From NCBI GenBank assembly GCA_964428015.1, contig CAYRWR010000001.1:239145-303144 (forward strand): DNA of 64,000 bases. Direction: 5' to 3'. The stretch is from CAYRWR01 sp964428015 (GTDB lineage Bacteria; Spirochaetota; Brevinematia; Brevinematales; CAYRWR01). A program made the position numbers and the translations under genes. This document shows, one piece after another, positions 17,121-26,341 of this stretch. How positions within the stretch are numbered: the first letter of the stretch is position 1; each line of letters begins with the position of its first letter. The notes under the pieces are model-generated. The model worked only from the letters and a program-made list of their open reading frames with translations. It did not search any database and was not told the DNA's origin.

Positions 17121-17211
17121 GGGATGAGTATCCTTAATTGAGAATAGAATATTTTATTAAATGCATCGGCTTTCGTCAATTATTATGAAATGAGAGTTTC
17201 GTTATTTTATA

Positions 17212-19308
17212 CTAATTTATATCCACACAAATCATACAGACATCATCATCAAAATTCTCTCCTCCCCGGAACTGTACCAGAGATTGGGCCATCTCCCTGA
17301 TAAAGAACTGGCAGGGCAGATCCTGGATTCGGGTCATGGTAGCAAGTAGTGATGCTGAATCAAAATCCTCCACTTTGGCAGGATTCCTGCTGTCATCCTG
17401 CGGTATAGCCTCCAGCAGACCGTCGGTATAAAGGAAGAATTTACTTTTCGATAGAAGAGTCATGGTCTCATTCCGGTATGGTTTACCACTGTCATCTAAT
17501 TCCTGATTAGTGAGGATACTTAAAGGCATACCGGTTTCCTGCGCTCCCAGCTGCCTGATCTGACGGTTCTGGATGACATAGGGTACGTTATGCCCGGCAT
17601 TGGAGTATACCAGCTCCCTGGTCTTTAAGTCCAGGATACCATAAAAAGCGGTGACGAAATTGCCGGCTGTTTTATCATGCAGGGCGGTGTTGAGCTGACT
17701 CAGTATATAGGCGGGGTCCTGTGACATAGGTGCAATCTGCAGGAGGGTACTTTTGATCATAGAGGTGACCAGAGCAGCTGGCACTCCATGACCGGAAACA
17801 TCTGAAATAAAGATCCCTATGCGCTGCGGGTCAGGGTACTGGATAAAATCAAAAAAATCTCCTCCTACTTTCTCCATAGGGCGGTAATAAAAATCCAGAT
17901 TTTCCAGATAGCTGACGCTGGGTATGAGATCATGCTGAATTCGTCGGGCCAGATCCAGCTCGGACTCAATAATCTCATTTCGCTGTTTCAGGAGATTGCG
18001 TTCCTGCTGCAGCTCCCGGGTACGGGAATCTACCAGTTCAAACAGATTCTGGTTATATTCCTGGAGCTGATCCGACATATCCTCAACCTTACGGAAGGCG
18101 CGGGAAAACCGGATTGACAGAATAAACGACTGGGAGAAAATAAAAATAAATACCCCGTAGGAGAGAATGTGACCTGTAAACAAGACATGATTAACAAATA
18201 AAATATCATTGACCACGCTGACCACCAAAGCAGCAAAACCGCCTATCACCAGCCAGGCGCCTTCCCTTTTAAAATATGCCGCGCGAAACATGAGATAGAG
18301 AATCACCAATATGGTAAATATTAAGACCATATGATACCAGATCAGGATCTCACTGAAAAATTCTGCGGGAGTCACCAGAACAATCAAAGCATAGATCATG
18401 TGCCCAACCAGCAGCATGCGTACTATCCAGGGTTTGAACTCTTCTTTGAATAAGACCTGTAAATACAGGATAAAGAAAATGGCAGTTATCGGCATGGTAA
18501 TAAACTCGATGTCCACCGCCAGGGCCCAGGGGATGTGAGGCCAGATATCAATCAGCAGTCTCTCGTTGGTAGACATGTTCCTCAGACCTATAATCAGACT
18601 AAATAGTCCGAAGTGAAGAGTAGAAGCATCCTGGGGCCTCAGCATAAACAGGCCCAGGTGATAGAGACCAATAATTAAAAACACCCCCAACATAAAACTA
18701 TCTCTGCCGGCTTTGGAATCACGGGCCTGGGCGATATGTTCACTATTTCCAATTAAAGCCGCCTGTTGAAAACCATTAGACCTGTACCGGTAACTGGCTA
18801 TGTGCAGAATCAGTTCATTAGTAATCCTGTCAAGATATATATAAGCGGTACGGGGCGCCCAGCGCGGTTTGGTAGATTCTTTATTAGTGCCAGGTGAGCC
18901 GTTTTCTATGATTAGTTGCCCATTATAATAGACCCGAAAACAATTGATTATGTCAGGGAAGCGGAAACCCATCAATTGTCTCTGATCCGGGTCTGCCAGG
19001 ATATAGAGCCGATAGGAACAATACCCCTGTCCTTTGGCCTGTTCTCCATGAATGGATTTACTGTTCCAGGCACCAGGTACTTTAGAATATAATTTATCAG
19101 AAGGAGAGATATCACCCGGGTTTATATATTTTTCCCAGTACCATTCCCAGTCACCATTCATTTCGGTGATAGGCAAGGTCTTGAGGTCATGGCCCCGTAA
19201 ATCCAAAAAACCCTGGAATACCAGTTGTTTACTCTCACAGAAAAGGAAACCATGACCTGAAAGCAGGACAAGAATCAATAACAGCCATACTGATCTGTGC
19301 TTGGGCAT
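17212..19308 (-). CDS. 7TM-DISM receptor with SpoIIE-type phosphatase domain
   Basis: A 698-residue signalling protein. The start at 19308 is chosen because it follows AGGCGG and opens with a signal sequence (MPKHRSVWLLLILVLLSG). An extracytoplasmic galactose-binding-like domain (about residues 30-190) is followed by seven transmembrane helices (7TMR-DISM). A coiled coil (LVDSRTRELQQERNLLKQRNEI) leads to a PP2C/SpoIIE phosphatase: GGDFFDF, ISDVSGHGVPAALVTS, SNAGHNVPYV and YTDGLLEA, with the metal-binding aspartates present. It should sense an external ligand and dephosphorylate a cytoplasmic target, typically an anti-sigma-factor antagonist. No STAS or anti-sigma partner is adjacent. Such proteins are abundant in spirochaetes. 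Confidence 0.88.
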   Translation of the reverse strand: MPKHRSVWLLLILVLLSGHGFLFCESKQLVFQGFLDLRGHDLKTLPITEMNGDWEWYWEKYINPGDISPSDKLYSKVPGAWNSKSIHGEQAKGQGYCSYRLYILADPDQRQLMGFRFPDIINCFRVYYNGQLIIENGSPGTNKESTKPRWAPRTAYIYLDRITNELILHIASYRYRSNGFQQAALIGNSEHIAQARDSKAGRDSFMLGVFLIIGLYHLGLFMLRPQDASTLHFGLFSLIIGLRNMSTNERLLIDIWPHIPWALAVDIEFITMPITAIFFILYLQVLFKEEFKPWIVRMLLVGHMIYALIVLVTPAEFFSEILIWYHMVLIFTILVILYLMFRAAYFKREGAWLVIGGFAALVVSVVNDILFVNHVLFTGHILSYGVFIFIFSQSFILSIRFSRAFRKVEDMSDQLQEYNQNLFELVDSRTRELQQERNLLKQRNEIIESELDLARRIQHDLIPSVSYLENLDFYYRPMEKVGGDFFDFIQYPDPQRIGIFISDVSGHGVPAALVTSMIKSTLLQIAPMSQDPAYILSQLNTALHDKTAGNFVTAFYGILDLKTRELVYSNAGHNVPYVIQNRQIRQLGAQETGMPLSILTNQELDDSGKPYRNETMTLLSKSKFFLYTDGLLEAIPQDDSRNPAKVEDFDSASLLATMTRIQDLPCQFFIREMAQSLVQFRGGENFDDDVCMICVDIN

Positions 19309-19380
19309 ATTGCCGCCTGAATTTAAATTAATTAATCCACTAATAAATATTATATATTCCACAAGAAAAAAGGACAATGT

Positions 19381-20067
19381 CTAAAATCTTTTTTCCCCAC
19401 TTACCTGAGAATAGATATGCAACTCTTTTTGCCAGTTGAAAAAACCACTGGAAGCTATGATCCCAAACACTATGTATTCCAGTGCCACCAGATTGACTCC
19501 TTTTAGAAAATAAATAACGGTAGCCACTATATCTACTATAATCCAGAATACCCAGCTCTCAATTTTTTTTCGGGCCAGCAGTATTGAAGCTGTTACACTG
19601 AGGACCGTAGTAAAAGCGTCACCATAGGGAAAAGCAGCCGCCACTGGAAATAATTGAGGGAGTAATACATGAATCCTGCTCATCAGTAAACCCCAGATAA
19701 ACACTAATACCATACTGCCTATGCTGTACAGTAATAGCTCCACATTACCTAACCGGGTAATACGCAGCTCCTGACGCTGGTTGGCCTCTGTCTCATCACG
19801 GGGATGAGTCCATCTCCACCAGCCGTAGACGGTGAAGCCCATAAAAATAACCTGGAGCACCATATCTGAATAGAGGTGCACCTGATAAAAAAGAATGAAA
19901 AAGAAGACCAGGTTGACTATCCCCACCGGCCAGCACCAGATATTCTCCAGAGCGGTGAGTATGACACAGGCCAGTCCGGTCAGGGTACCTATGATTTCCA
20001 GCAGACTCAGGGGATACCCTAAAAGAGTAATCACTGTATGGTTGATATTGAAAAGCAAATCCAGCAT
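19381..20067 (-). CDS. pnuC: Nicotinamide riboside transporter PnuC
   Basis: A 228-residue membrane protein with about seven helices. Conserved PnuC features include ENIWCWPVGIVNLVFFFILFYQ, VYGWWRWTHP and the late block IVDIVATVIYFLKGVNLVALEYIVF. PnuC lets nicotinamide riboside cross the inner membrane by facilitated diffusion, trapped by phosphorylation for NAD synthesis. It starts 25 bases after the PaaK-like gene and may share its transcript. No NadR kinase is seen nearby. Confidence 0.88.
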   Translation of the reverse strand: MLDLLFNINHTVITLLGYPLSLLEIIGTLTGLACVILTALENIWCWPVGIVNLVFFFILFYQVHLYSDMVLQVIFMGFTVYGWWRWTHPRDETEANQRQELRITRLGNVELLLYSIGSMVLVFIWGLLMSRIHVLLPQLFPVAAAFPYGDAFTTVLSVTASILLARKKIESWVFWIIVDIVATVIYFLKGVNLVALEYIVFGIIASSGFFNWQKELHIYSQVSGEKRF

Positions 20068-20092
20068 AAAAATCTCCTGGTTGAGTTAATTA

Positions 20093-21460
20093 TTAGTTCT
20101 CCACCATAAATGACAGTATTTTTTTACCAGCCGGGAAAGTCAAGTAGTCTATATTCAAAGCGATTTTTTCTCCCAATAATAGAGCCAAATCCTCACGCAT
20201 TTTCTTTTTACTTTCCAGACCCGGCTCCCTGTGCCACTCGATATCCAGACTGACTGTCCCGTCGACTGACTGACGGCACTGATACTGTAAAACCGGGTAT
20301 CTCTGTAATATCCGGCTGATATCAATTGTATTGAGTGAAGCTCCCTGGCTATCCCGGAATAATACCAGATCTCTGCCCTGAAGTTCAGCCAGCCAGGGCA
20401 TGGGGTCACCACAGCTACAGCTTTCCTGATGCAGGACGGCTCTGTCCCCGGTGAGATAGCGCAAAAGAGGAATATAGGGATTACGGCCTCCAGTCACAGC
20501 AATAAGTCCGCTCTCTCCCTGCGGCAGTCTATGACCATCAGGATCCACTATTTCTACCGCTACATCTGTAGGCAGAATGTGCCAACGGTCAGGATGTTGA
20601 GGACAACTGTAGGCCAGTGGGCCGGTTTCATTAAGAGAATACATATCCACCACAGGGCAGTGGAAATGTTTTTCCAGCTTTTGTCTTAAGTCCGATGGTA
20701 AAGCCAGGGCGGTACTCAGTATAGCGGGGGGACGATAGCGGATACCCATATCGACAGCCCGGGAAAAAGCCAGGGGATCTCCGCTCAGGAAGCGGGGCCT
20801 GACTGTATCCAGATATCCCTGGGGGCTGCTTTTTCCGGGCCACTGATCCGGATGCAGATTGATCTTGGCAAACCCGGCACCTTGCAGGTAAGAGTGCACG
20901 GTATAATAAGTTATAGTCTGCTGCTGATAGCACAACTGTACCGCTGCCACATCTCCGCTTCGGTAGTTGATATCCATGCCATGCCGTTTCAGTGCAAACT
21001 GGATCAAAGGGTCATAACAGGCTACCGCTCGGGGATGATTTGGATTGAGTAAAGGTTCCCCGGTAGTTCCTGAGGAGGGGTTCAATACCAGTCCTTTCAG
21101 ATCAGCCTGGACAGGGATAATGTCTTCCAGATTTTCAGCCAGATCCCGTCGTGAGGAAACCGGAATCTCTGTCAGAGGTAGCCCCGGTTTCGTAATCCTC
21201 AGTCTGTACCATTCCCCGCAGTTCCTCAGATTATCCAGCCAAGCTCTTAAGAAAGGGGGGGTAAAGGGATCATACTCTTCCCGCTGGCAATACAGGCTGT
21301 GTTCAAATTCCCGGATAAAGGGCAGATCTTCCCCGGTCAATCTGTCTCCGCAGTGTGCATTCCAAAGGGGGGAATGACCTTCTCCAGCCAGACGGCGTAA
21401 AGTCGGCATCCATTCCTCTCTGATAAGGGGAGTCCTCTCCCTGATACTGCTGTCTATCAT
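20093..21460 (-). CDS. PaaK-like adenylate-forming enzyme
   Basis: A 455-residue member of the ANL (acyl/aryl-CoA ligase) superfamily. It shows the phosphate loop NPSSGTTGEP (about 129-136), the A5 motif YSLNETGPLAY and the A7-like RYLTGDRAVL with the ATP-ribose aspartate. Size and the lack of a long C-terminal domain fit the PaaK/CapK group, which activates carboxylates as acyl-AMP and often forms CoA thioesters. A CoA-binding region cannot be confirmed by eye. It follows the 192-residue helical protein by 8 bases, so it is the last gene of the MoxR/vWA operon. Its substrate and its role in that system are unknown. Confidence 0.8.
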   Translation of the reverse strand: MIDSSIRERTPLIREEWMPTLRRLAGEGHSPLWNAHCGDRLTGEDLPFIREFEHSLYCQREEYDPFTPPFLRAWLDNLRNCGEWYRLRITKPGLPLTEIPVSSRRDLAENLEDIIPVQADLKGLVLNPSSGTTGEPLLNPNHPRAVACYDPLIQFALKRHGMDINYRSGDVAAVQLCYQQQTITYYTVHSYLQGAGFAKINLHPDQWPGKSSPQGYLDTVRPRFLSGDPLAFSRAVDMGIRYRPPAILSTALALPSDLRQKLEKHFHCPVVDMYSLNETGPLAYSCPQHPDRWHILPTDVAVEIVDPDGHRLPQGESGLIAVTGGRNPYIPLLRYLTGDRAVLHQESCSCGDPMPWLAELQGRDLVLFRDSQGASLNTIDISRILQRYPVLQYQCRQSVDGTVSLDIEWHREPGLESKKKMREDLALLLGEKIALNIDYLTFPAGKKILSFMVEN

Positions 21461-21468
21461 TCTCCCCC

Positions 21469-22047
21469 CTATTCCCGGGACATCTTAGACGCGGCTTCTT
21501 CCGCAGCCTGACGTGCCATGGCTTCCCGGATCTCCTGGACTCTTTTACGGGCTGCCTGGCTTTGTTCTTCGATCTTTTTTTCTTCCAGACTATCCAGAGT
21601 TTTTAGTCTATCCTGGGCATGTTCGCGGGATTCTCCCGCGGGCTGTACTTCCATGAGATGCAGAACTACCCGCACCAGCTCTTCCCTGCGCAGGCTATCC
21701 TGGATAAAAACACTATGCTCTTTAAGAGCTGACAGGTCTGACCACCACTTATGAGCCAGACAGGCACGTATTTTATTTCCACGGGTGGAATCATGGAAGA
21801 AAGGATGATTCAGTATATGGCAGATATACAGCAGGATCTGCAGGCAATTACGGTTTTTTGGATAATTAACCCGGTGATATTGTGCTGCTTCCTGTTTATT
21901 CAGAGCGGGTTGTCCTGAAGTCAGCAGTAGGTCTGAAACCAGGGCAGAAATGTCAAAATCACCCTGTTCAGGTAAGTATCCCAAAAAATCTCCCGGTATA
22001 TCAGCCAGCCAGCGTGTCAGTTCAGTAACCGATGGCCCCTGTGTCAT
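21469..22047 (-). CDS. Helical protein of the MoxR/vWA cluster
   Basis: A 192-residue cytoplasmic protein of unknown family. The N-terminal ~140 residues are predicted mostly helical (VTELTRWLADIPGDFLGYLPE, LQILLYICHILNHPFFHD, REELVRVVLHLMEV). The C-terminal 50 residues are a charged coiled coil rich in Glu, Ala and Gln. It overlaps the end of the metallopeptidase/vWA gene by 4 bases, and the next gene begins 8 bases after it, so it is translationally coupled in the operon. It may be an adaptor or regulatory subunit; that is inference from context. Confidence 0.7.
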   Translation of the reverse strand: MTQGPSVTELTRWLADIPGDFLGYLPEQGDFDISALVSDLLLTSGQPALNKQEAAQYHRVNYPKNRNCLQILLYICHILNHPFFHDSTRGNKIRACLAHKWWSDLSALKEHSVFIQDSLRREELVRVVLHLMEVQPAGESREHAQDRLKTLDSLEEKKIEEQSQAARKRVQEIREAMARQAAEEAASKMSRE

Positions 22048-23732
22048 GTTTTTTTCCTCATATAATTTTTTTTCACAAAGTCGCGGCTGAAACTGATCAG
22101 ATCAGACCAGTCTTTGATAGGATAAATGTCCCAACCCTGTTTATGCGCCCGGACCAGGGGAGGATTGGATTCCCATTTCTGATACAGATTCAGAACCATG
22201 CTACCTCCACCTCCACCATTCTTCAGGGCAGTTTCCGCGACTTTATATCCGTCATGCCCCTGTTCATCCTGGAGATACAGTGTATCCACCCCTTCATCTG
22301 AGATAATAAGAATATGGGTGGGATTATGCCGGGGTTTTCCATAGGTGTCTCTCAGTATATGGATAGGAAAAGCAGTCCCATTACCAAAGTACCCGGTAAG
22401 GACCTGAAGTATATCTTTTTCATAGCGGATAAACCCGGGTGTGGTATAAAACTCATTAGTACCACTCCACAAGGTTGCCTGTACCGAGGCACCCGCGCGT
22501 AAAGCTGACAAAGCCAGGATACATCCCGCCAGTGTCAGATAGGAAATGTTCACGGTGGGGTCAGGCATAGACCCGCTGCAGTCCACATAGAGGTCCAGAT
22601 CCAAAGGGAGGGTGTGCTTATCCCCGCCCTGTTCCGTACCCCAGGTACGCTGCAGGGTGGTATAACCCGGCACCAAAACCGGACTGCGAAACAGACTCTC
22701 CATAATATTCAACTCGCTGAATGATTCCCCAATATCCCAGGATTCCAGTCCTTCAGGTAAGGGGTCATTCACCTGTTCTTTTTCTTCTTCCGGAAAAGGT
22801 ATCAGATAAGGCAGTGCTCTCTCACGGTAGTATCGAACTGCTATCTCCCGATCCGAGAGATCAACCCCCATGGCTTTTAATATCTGGCCGTATTCAAAAG
22901 GTTGGCGGAATTGACCTTCCCCTGATGAAGCGTTGCCGGGGATTTCTCCGGGAGGAACTTTGATATCCCGCTCAGCAGATTCCTCTTCCCCTATTCCGGT
23001 CAAACCATCAGGAATGACATGAGAAGGGCCGGCATGAATGGCATCAGACAGGAGTACCAGTCCGGGTGACTGACTCTTTTGCTGGAGCAGGTATTTCAAA
23101 CACAATGAAGCAAATGTCCCGGCATTTTTAAGAAAATCCTGTATCGAATTCCGGATGATACGGTAGGTCAACCGGGCATCCAGGTCCTGATCCTGGTTGG
23201 TCTGACAAAGTGTGCCTTGAGGTAATTCCCACAATATCTCATAACAACGCATGTAAAAATCCCACAGCGGATCCGAAATTTCATGTCTGAGCTTGATATA
23301 CATCTGATCCATTTTAAGACCGTGTTCCCGGAACAGGCGGTCATTTATCAGCAGATCTGAGTAGAGATTAGCTATGAGACCGACCTGATGTTCCATGGTT
23401 GGCAGACTGTGTCTCATTATAGCCAGCATACGACCGTGGTCAGTCAGATTAGCGGGACACAGAATATGGTGCCCTATTTCATGCCCCATGATTTCCAGGG
23501 GGAATTCTTCCAGACCATTATCTCTGACCTGTCGCAGAGAAATGGTCACCTGATGATGAAATAAATCGATCTGAGCAAAGGACCCGCTCAAACCGGCTTG
23601 TTTTTCTCCAGCTTCATCCACACAGAAAACCGGATCTCTAAGCCGTATAAAACTGCTCCATAAAGCCAGAGCATCTTCCCAACGGCTGTGCCAGGCTTCT
23701 GTTAGAGATGAAAAATCTGCTGTTGTTTTCAT
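22044..23732 (-). CDS. Zinc-metallopeptidase and vWA-domain protein
   Basis: A 562-residue protein with two parts. The N-terminal part (about 1-210) carries the zincin motif GHEIGHH (HExxH at 84-88) and a following helix with NLYSDLLIND, as in the DUF2201-type putative metallopeptidase domain. The C-terminal ~200 residues are a von Willebrand A domain with intact MIDAS elements: DLYVDCSGSMPDP (DxSxS), GNGTAFP and IISDEG. A polar linker lies between them. No signal peptide, so it acts in the cytoplasm. In known MoxR/vWA pairs the ATPase remodels the MIDAS protein. It overlaps both neighbours by 4 bases. Confidence 0.85.
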   Translation of the reverse strand: MKTTADFSSLTEAWHSRWEDALALWSSFIRLRDPVFCVDEAGEKQAGLSGSFAQIDLFHHQVTISLRQVRDNGLEEFPLEIMGHEIGHHILCPANLTDHGRMLAIMRHSLPTMEHQVGLIANLYSDLLINDRLFREHGLKMDQMYIKLRHEISDPLWDFYMRCYEILWELPQGTLCQTNQDQDLDARLTYRIIRNSIQDFLKNAGTFASLCLKYLLQQKSQSPGLVLLSDAIHAGPSHVIPDGLTGIGEEESAERDIKVPPGEIPGNASSGEGQFRQPFEYGQILKAMGVDLSDREIAVRYYRERALPYLIPFPEEEKEQVNDPLPEGLESWDIGESFSELNIMESLFRSPVLVPGYTTLQRTWGTEQGGDKHTLPLDLDLYVDCSGSMPDPTVNISYLTLAGCILALSALRAGASVQATLWSGTNEFYTTPGFIRYEKDILQVLTGYFGNGTAFPIHILRDTYGKPRHNPTHILIISDEGVDTLYLQDEQGHDGYKVAETALKNGGGGGSMVLNLYQKWESNPPLVRAHKQGWDIYPIKDWSDLISFSRDFVKKNYMRKKT

Positions 23733-24694
23733 TTATTACCAGCCTGCACGAAGAGATGAAAGCTCAGAGGTGATGTATACCAGACAGCTCCATCCAGATT
23801 TAAACTGGAAGATATTTCCCGCGGCCATTCAGCCGGACAATCTGCCAGAAAATCCGGATTTCCGGAATGAGTATCCGATGGCGGAAGTGCTTCCTTTTGA
23901 CGACCATCCGCTACAACTACGACGCCATAGGCATCCGCAAAACAGATCCAGTACAATTCACCTGTGCGCAACAACAAGCCTTCTTCCCAACCGATAATGA
24001 CTGGGGGTGCTGTGAAATTGCCCCCATATCCACGAAAGCCCTCCAGTATCAGGGTGTCGGTGGTAAAACGGGGTGCATATCCCGGTAATCCCAGCCAGGG
24101 ATCCTGTTTAAGTGCTTCTACAATCCTTCGGTCTGACTGACCCGGACACACTTGCTTCCAGATAGCTTCCGGGATAGTTTCCAGAATATAGAGGGCTTCC
24201 TGGCGATACTGGGACATTCCCGCCAGCCAGGCCTGCACCAGCCCTACCTCCTGCCATAGTTTCTTATCCGAAACAGCAGAGCTGAAGCCGATCATATTCA
24301 TGACCCAATTCTGGGTAGAATCCAGAGATATGACCAGCAGCTTGTCGATTACTTTTCGGATACCTGATAAAAAGGCGGGATCCTGTTTTTGAAAAGGAAG
24401 GATAGATGCCAGGAAGTGGGCAATATCTCTATCCAGAAAGACAGGATTACGGAAAGAATATTGGATGAACATCTCCAGGGACAATCGATAATAGATAATA
24501 AAATCTTCTTCCGGTGGAAGACTGTTTATTTCCCCGCAATGTTTTAGCCAGTCTGACCACATTTCCAGAAAAATATCCGGGTCAGCCTGTCGGTTCAGAT
24601 AAGTATAATTAGCCCAGAGATGGTTCATTTCTTCCCGGTTCTGCTGAAGTAGTCTGACCAGAAGGGGATCAGTTATTTTTTCCATTTCAGCCAT
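23729..24694 (-). CDS. MoxR/vWA-cluster third component, possibly beta-propeller-related (bpX-like)
   Basis: A 321-residue cytoplasmic protein. Residues 1-200 are helical (VRLLQQNREEMNHLWANYTYL, WLKHCGEINSLPPEED, FLDRDIAHFLASILPF). From about residue 220 it turns beta-rich: GFRGYGGNFTAPPVIIGWEE, GELYWICFADAYGVVVV, WYTSPLSFHLFVQ. Its place between a MoxR ATPase and a vWA protein, with a beta-rich end, fits the third partner of the MoxR-vWA-beta-propeller (bpX) ternary systems. Membership was not checked. It overlaps the MoxR gene by 22 bases and the vWA gene by 4 bases. Confidence 0.6.
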   Translation of the reverse strand: MAEMEKITDPLLVRLLQQNREEMNHLWANYTYLNRQADPDIFLEMWSDWLKHCGEINSLPPEEDFIIYYRLSLEMFIQYSFRNPVFLDRDIAHFLASILPFQKQDPAFLSGIRKVIDKLLVISLDSTQNWVMNMIGFSSAVSDKKLWQEVGLVQAWLAGMSQYRQEALYILETIPEAIWKQVCPGQSDRRIVEALKQDPWLGLPGYAPRFTTDTLILEGFRGYGGNFTAPPVIIGWEEGLLLRTGELYWICFADAYGVVVVADGRQKEALPPSDTHSGNPDFLADCPAEWPREISSSLNLDGAVWYTSPLSFHLFVQAGNK

Positions 24695-26250
24695 TGCAGA
24701 TAATTATTATAGCGCTGATGGAGGTATTTAAGGGTTAGAATATCGTCAAAGCGGGGGCCATACAGCTTTTTATCAGATGCCATGCTCTCCATTAGTTTTT
24801 CAATCTCTACCATGCGTTTTAAGGTATCGGGTTCAGACAAGCCCTCCAATCCCTGATCAAACTGATCCAGCAGGGTCTGGATAAGATCCTGTTTGTCCAG
24901 ATTGAGCCGCTCAAACTCGGTACAGGATAGATCAAACAGCTGGCGTATCCAGCTGACTCTGTCCACTTTATAGACCTGGTGGTCAGCCATATCGAACCAG
25001 GGAGACTGGCTGTTCTGCACCAGCTTATCATGGAGCACAAAGGGCAGAATATTGCGTACATCTTCAAAGTCTGCCTCTCCATTGCCCCGGAAAAAAGCCA
25101 TAGCCTTGATAAAGGTAATCAAAGTCATCAGACTGCGTACCGATACCCCGTTATGGGTCTGGTTACCTATATCTTTCTGCTGGTCTTTACCGCTCTCCTG
25201 CTGGAGCAGCTGGTTGATATCCAGAGATGCCAGTTTAATATTATCTTTGGTCTTGTATTCAAACTGTTCTCCGCCTGACTCGAAAAATTCGAACTGACTG
25301 ATGAAATATTCCAGTCTGCGCATGAGACGCAGGGGAATATTTACCGCCAGTATCTGATCGTGAACCCTGTCAATCTCAGCTTCGGTGAAAATGATTTCAG
25401 GCGGAATCATTTCCTGAGCCTTAATGTTATTTTCGATATTATATAGCAGTTTGGGTATAAAGCGGGTATTGAAATGCAGTGCCTTGACCACAATATCTAT
25501 GCGGTCCCTTAATGCTTCGATAACCTGATAGGTCCCTCCCCCGCTATCGTCATTAGCGGTGAGATACCAGGCCGCTTCGGGGCATTCATAGACCTGGTCC
25601 AGTATTTCGGCGTAATTGTCACCCATTACAGTCAGGAGAGCCGACTGGGTACGCGTGGGGATGCGGTTGTATTCATCAATGATCTTGACCCGCATGGAGA
25701 GCCATTTGCGCCAGGAGATACGGATGCTGCCCATATCCTGAGCGTTCATAAGATCGGCCGGCAGAGGATTGCCCAGCAGGTCGGTGATGGTCATCTGGGG
25801 CTGGCCGTGCTGAATGGTTCGTTTGATTTCCTGTCCGGAATAGCCGGCCAGTAGTCCCATCAGGGTAGCCGAGGCGGTCTTACCCCGGCCCGGTCCACCT
25901 ACCAGTAGACAACGTCGCCTCACTACCAGATTGAGGAGAGGGAGGAGTACAAAGCTGGAATAACTCTGCTGAGAAGGGAAGTGAAGTTGGCTATGACTGT
26001 CTCCCAGTTCATAATGGGAAGATTTTTCACCCAGGTATTCAATATCATAAAATGGGGTAATAATGGCAAAATTGGTGATCCAGAAATATGCCTGACGCAG
26101 CTTTTCGTCCAGAGGATATCCTGCAACAGGTGCATCGGTTGAAGCAGCCTCTCCATAAAGAGAAGCAACATCAAACTTTTGCTGTCCCGGAGCGCCTCCC
26201 GGCCGTGTGGGTGATTCAGAGACTTTTCCCAGACTTTTATCCGGCATCAT
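24673..26250 (-). CDS. MoxR-family AAA+ ATPase
   Basis: A 525-residue ATPase. The ATG at 26250 is chosen because ACAGGGGGGC precedes it; a TTG at 26286 in the same frame has no site. Walker A is GGPGRGKTAS (about residues 118-127), with the MoxR block HGQPQMTITDLLG next. Walker B is KIIDEYNRIPTRTQSALL, sensor 1 is WYLTANDD, and EALRDRIDIVV carries the arginine finger. At 525 residues it is clearly longer than a plain MoxR (about 320), with an extra helical C-terminal part. MoxR ATPases act as chaperones on vWA partners. It is the first gene of the five-gene operon. Confidence 0.92.
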   Translation of the reverse strand: MMPDKSLGKVSESPTRPGGAPGQQKFDVASLYGEAASTDAPVAGYPLDEKLRQAYFWITNFAIITPFYDIEYLGEKSSHYELGDSHSQLHFPSQQSYSSFVLLPLLNLVVRRRCLLVGGPGRGKTASATLMGLLAGYSGQEIKRTIQHGQPQMTITDLLGNPLPADLMNAQDMGSIRISWRKWLSMRVKIIDEYNRIPTRTQSALLTVMGDNYAEILDQVYECPEAAWYLTANDDSGGGTYQVIEALRDRIDIVVKALHFNTRFIPKLLYNIENNIKAQEMIPPEIIFTEAEIDRVHDQILAVNIPLRLMRRLEYFISQFEFFESGGEQFEYKTKDNIKLASLDINQLLQQESGKDQQKDIGNQTHNGVSVRSLMTLITFIKAMAFFRGNGEADFEDVRNILPFVLHDKLVQNSQSPWFDMADHQVYKVDRVSWIRQLFDLSCTEFERLNLDKQDLIQTLLDQFDQGLEGLSEPDTLKRMVEIEKLMESMASDKKLYGPRFDDILTLKYLHQRYNNYLQWLKWKK

Positions 26251-26341
26251 GCCCCCCTGTACCTGTCCTGACAGGTAATTGGTCAAAAAAGACCTGACAA
26301 GACTATAGCATAATCCTGCCGTCTGTCAAGCGGATGAAATA

